DNA of 57,073 nucleotides from contig CAMCSE010000006.1 of NCBI GenBank assembly GCA_945877515.1, positions 1-57,073 of the forward strand. The letters run 5' to 3'. Both the position numbers and the translations under genes were made by a program. Below are positions 56,973 to 57,073 of the stretch, one piece after another. The stretch comes from an uncultured Clostridia bacterium. Lineage in GTDB: Bacteria; Bacillota; Clostridia; Oscillospirales; Oscillospiraceae. The notes below the pieces were generated by a model. The model was given only the letters and a program-made list of their open reading frames with translations, did not search any database and was not told the origin of the DNA. How positions within the stretch are numbered: the first letter of the stretch is position 1; each line of letters begins with the position of its first letter.

Positions 56973-57073
56973 TCAGGAATCTTCTTCCTCGTCCTCCATC
57001 AGCTGTTCCATAAACAGATCGTAGACCCGGTCCAGTTCCTCATCGCTGTCCAGCGTGGAGAGCTGCTCCTCGC
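56973..57073 (-). CDS. C-terminal fragment of an acidic protein (DUF1292-like), 5' part outside window
   Basis: Minus strand EEQLSTLDSDEELDRVYDLFMEQLMEDEEEDS*. Confidence 0.4.
   Translation of the reverse strand, partial: EEQLSTLDSDEELDRVYDLFMEQLMEDEEEDS

Overview
The window looks like a chromosome segment of a spore-forming, GC-rich Firmicute, probably Oscillospiraceae-like (spoVAF and spoIVB homologues, ctsR/mcsA/clpC, rny/ymdB). An accessory island occupies roughly 1-9.0 kb. The island holds the C-terminal part of an RNA ligase, iteron-like repeats, a DUF262/DUF1524 (GmrSD-like) gene and a UvrD helicase gene arranged head-to-head with both apparently lacking their 5' ends. It also holds an AT-rich three-gene operon: a sigma-region-2-like protein, a 957-aa SF2 helicase with a C-terminal nuclease-like domain, and a protein carrying a HEPN-type RNRVIH motif. 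From about 9 kb onward the genes are mostly housekeeping. Points worth a second look: (i) the sigma-like/helicase-nuclease/HEPN-like operon as a candidate defence system; (ii) a ~143-bp structured repeat present three times, each copy 3' of a gene in the same orientation and directly followed by a Rho-independent-type terminator; (iii) a serine-palmitoyltransferase-like AOS gene overlapping an SDR gene behind a consensus promoter; (iv) an enhancer-binding-protein-like regulator without the GAFTGA loop next to a dapF/symporter/PLP/lysA cassette with tandem 14-bp palindromes; (v) an OMP-decarboxylase-like protein that has lost its catalytic motif; (vi) a ctsR operon without mcsB; (vii) an unlisted 52-aa Cys-rich ORF; (viii) an unassigned ~245-nt structured RNA near the right end. 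All calls are from reading sequence and motifs; no database search was possible.
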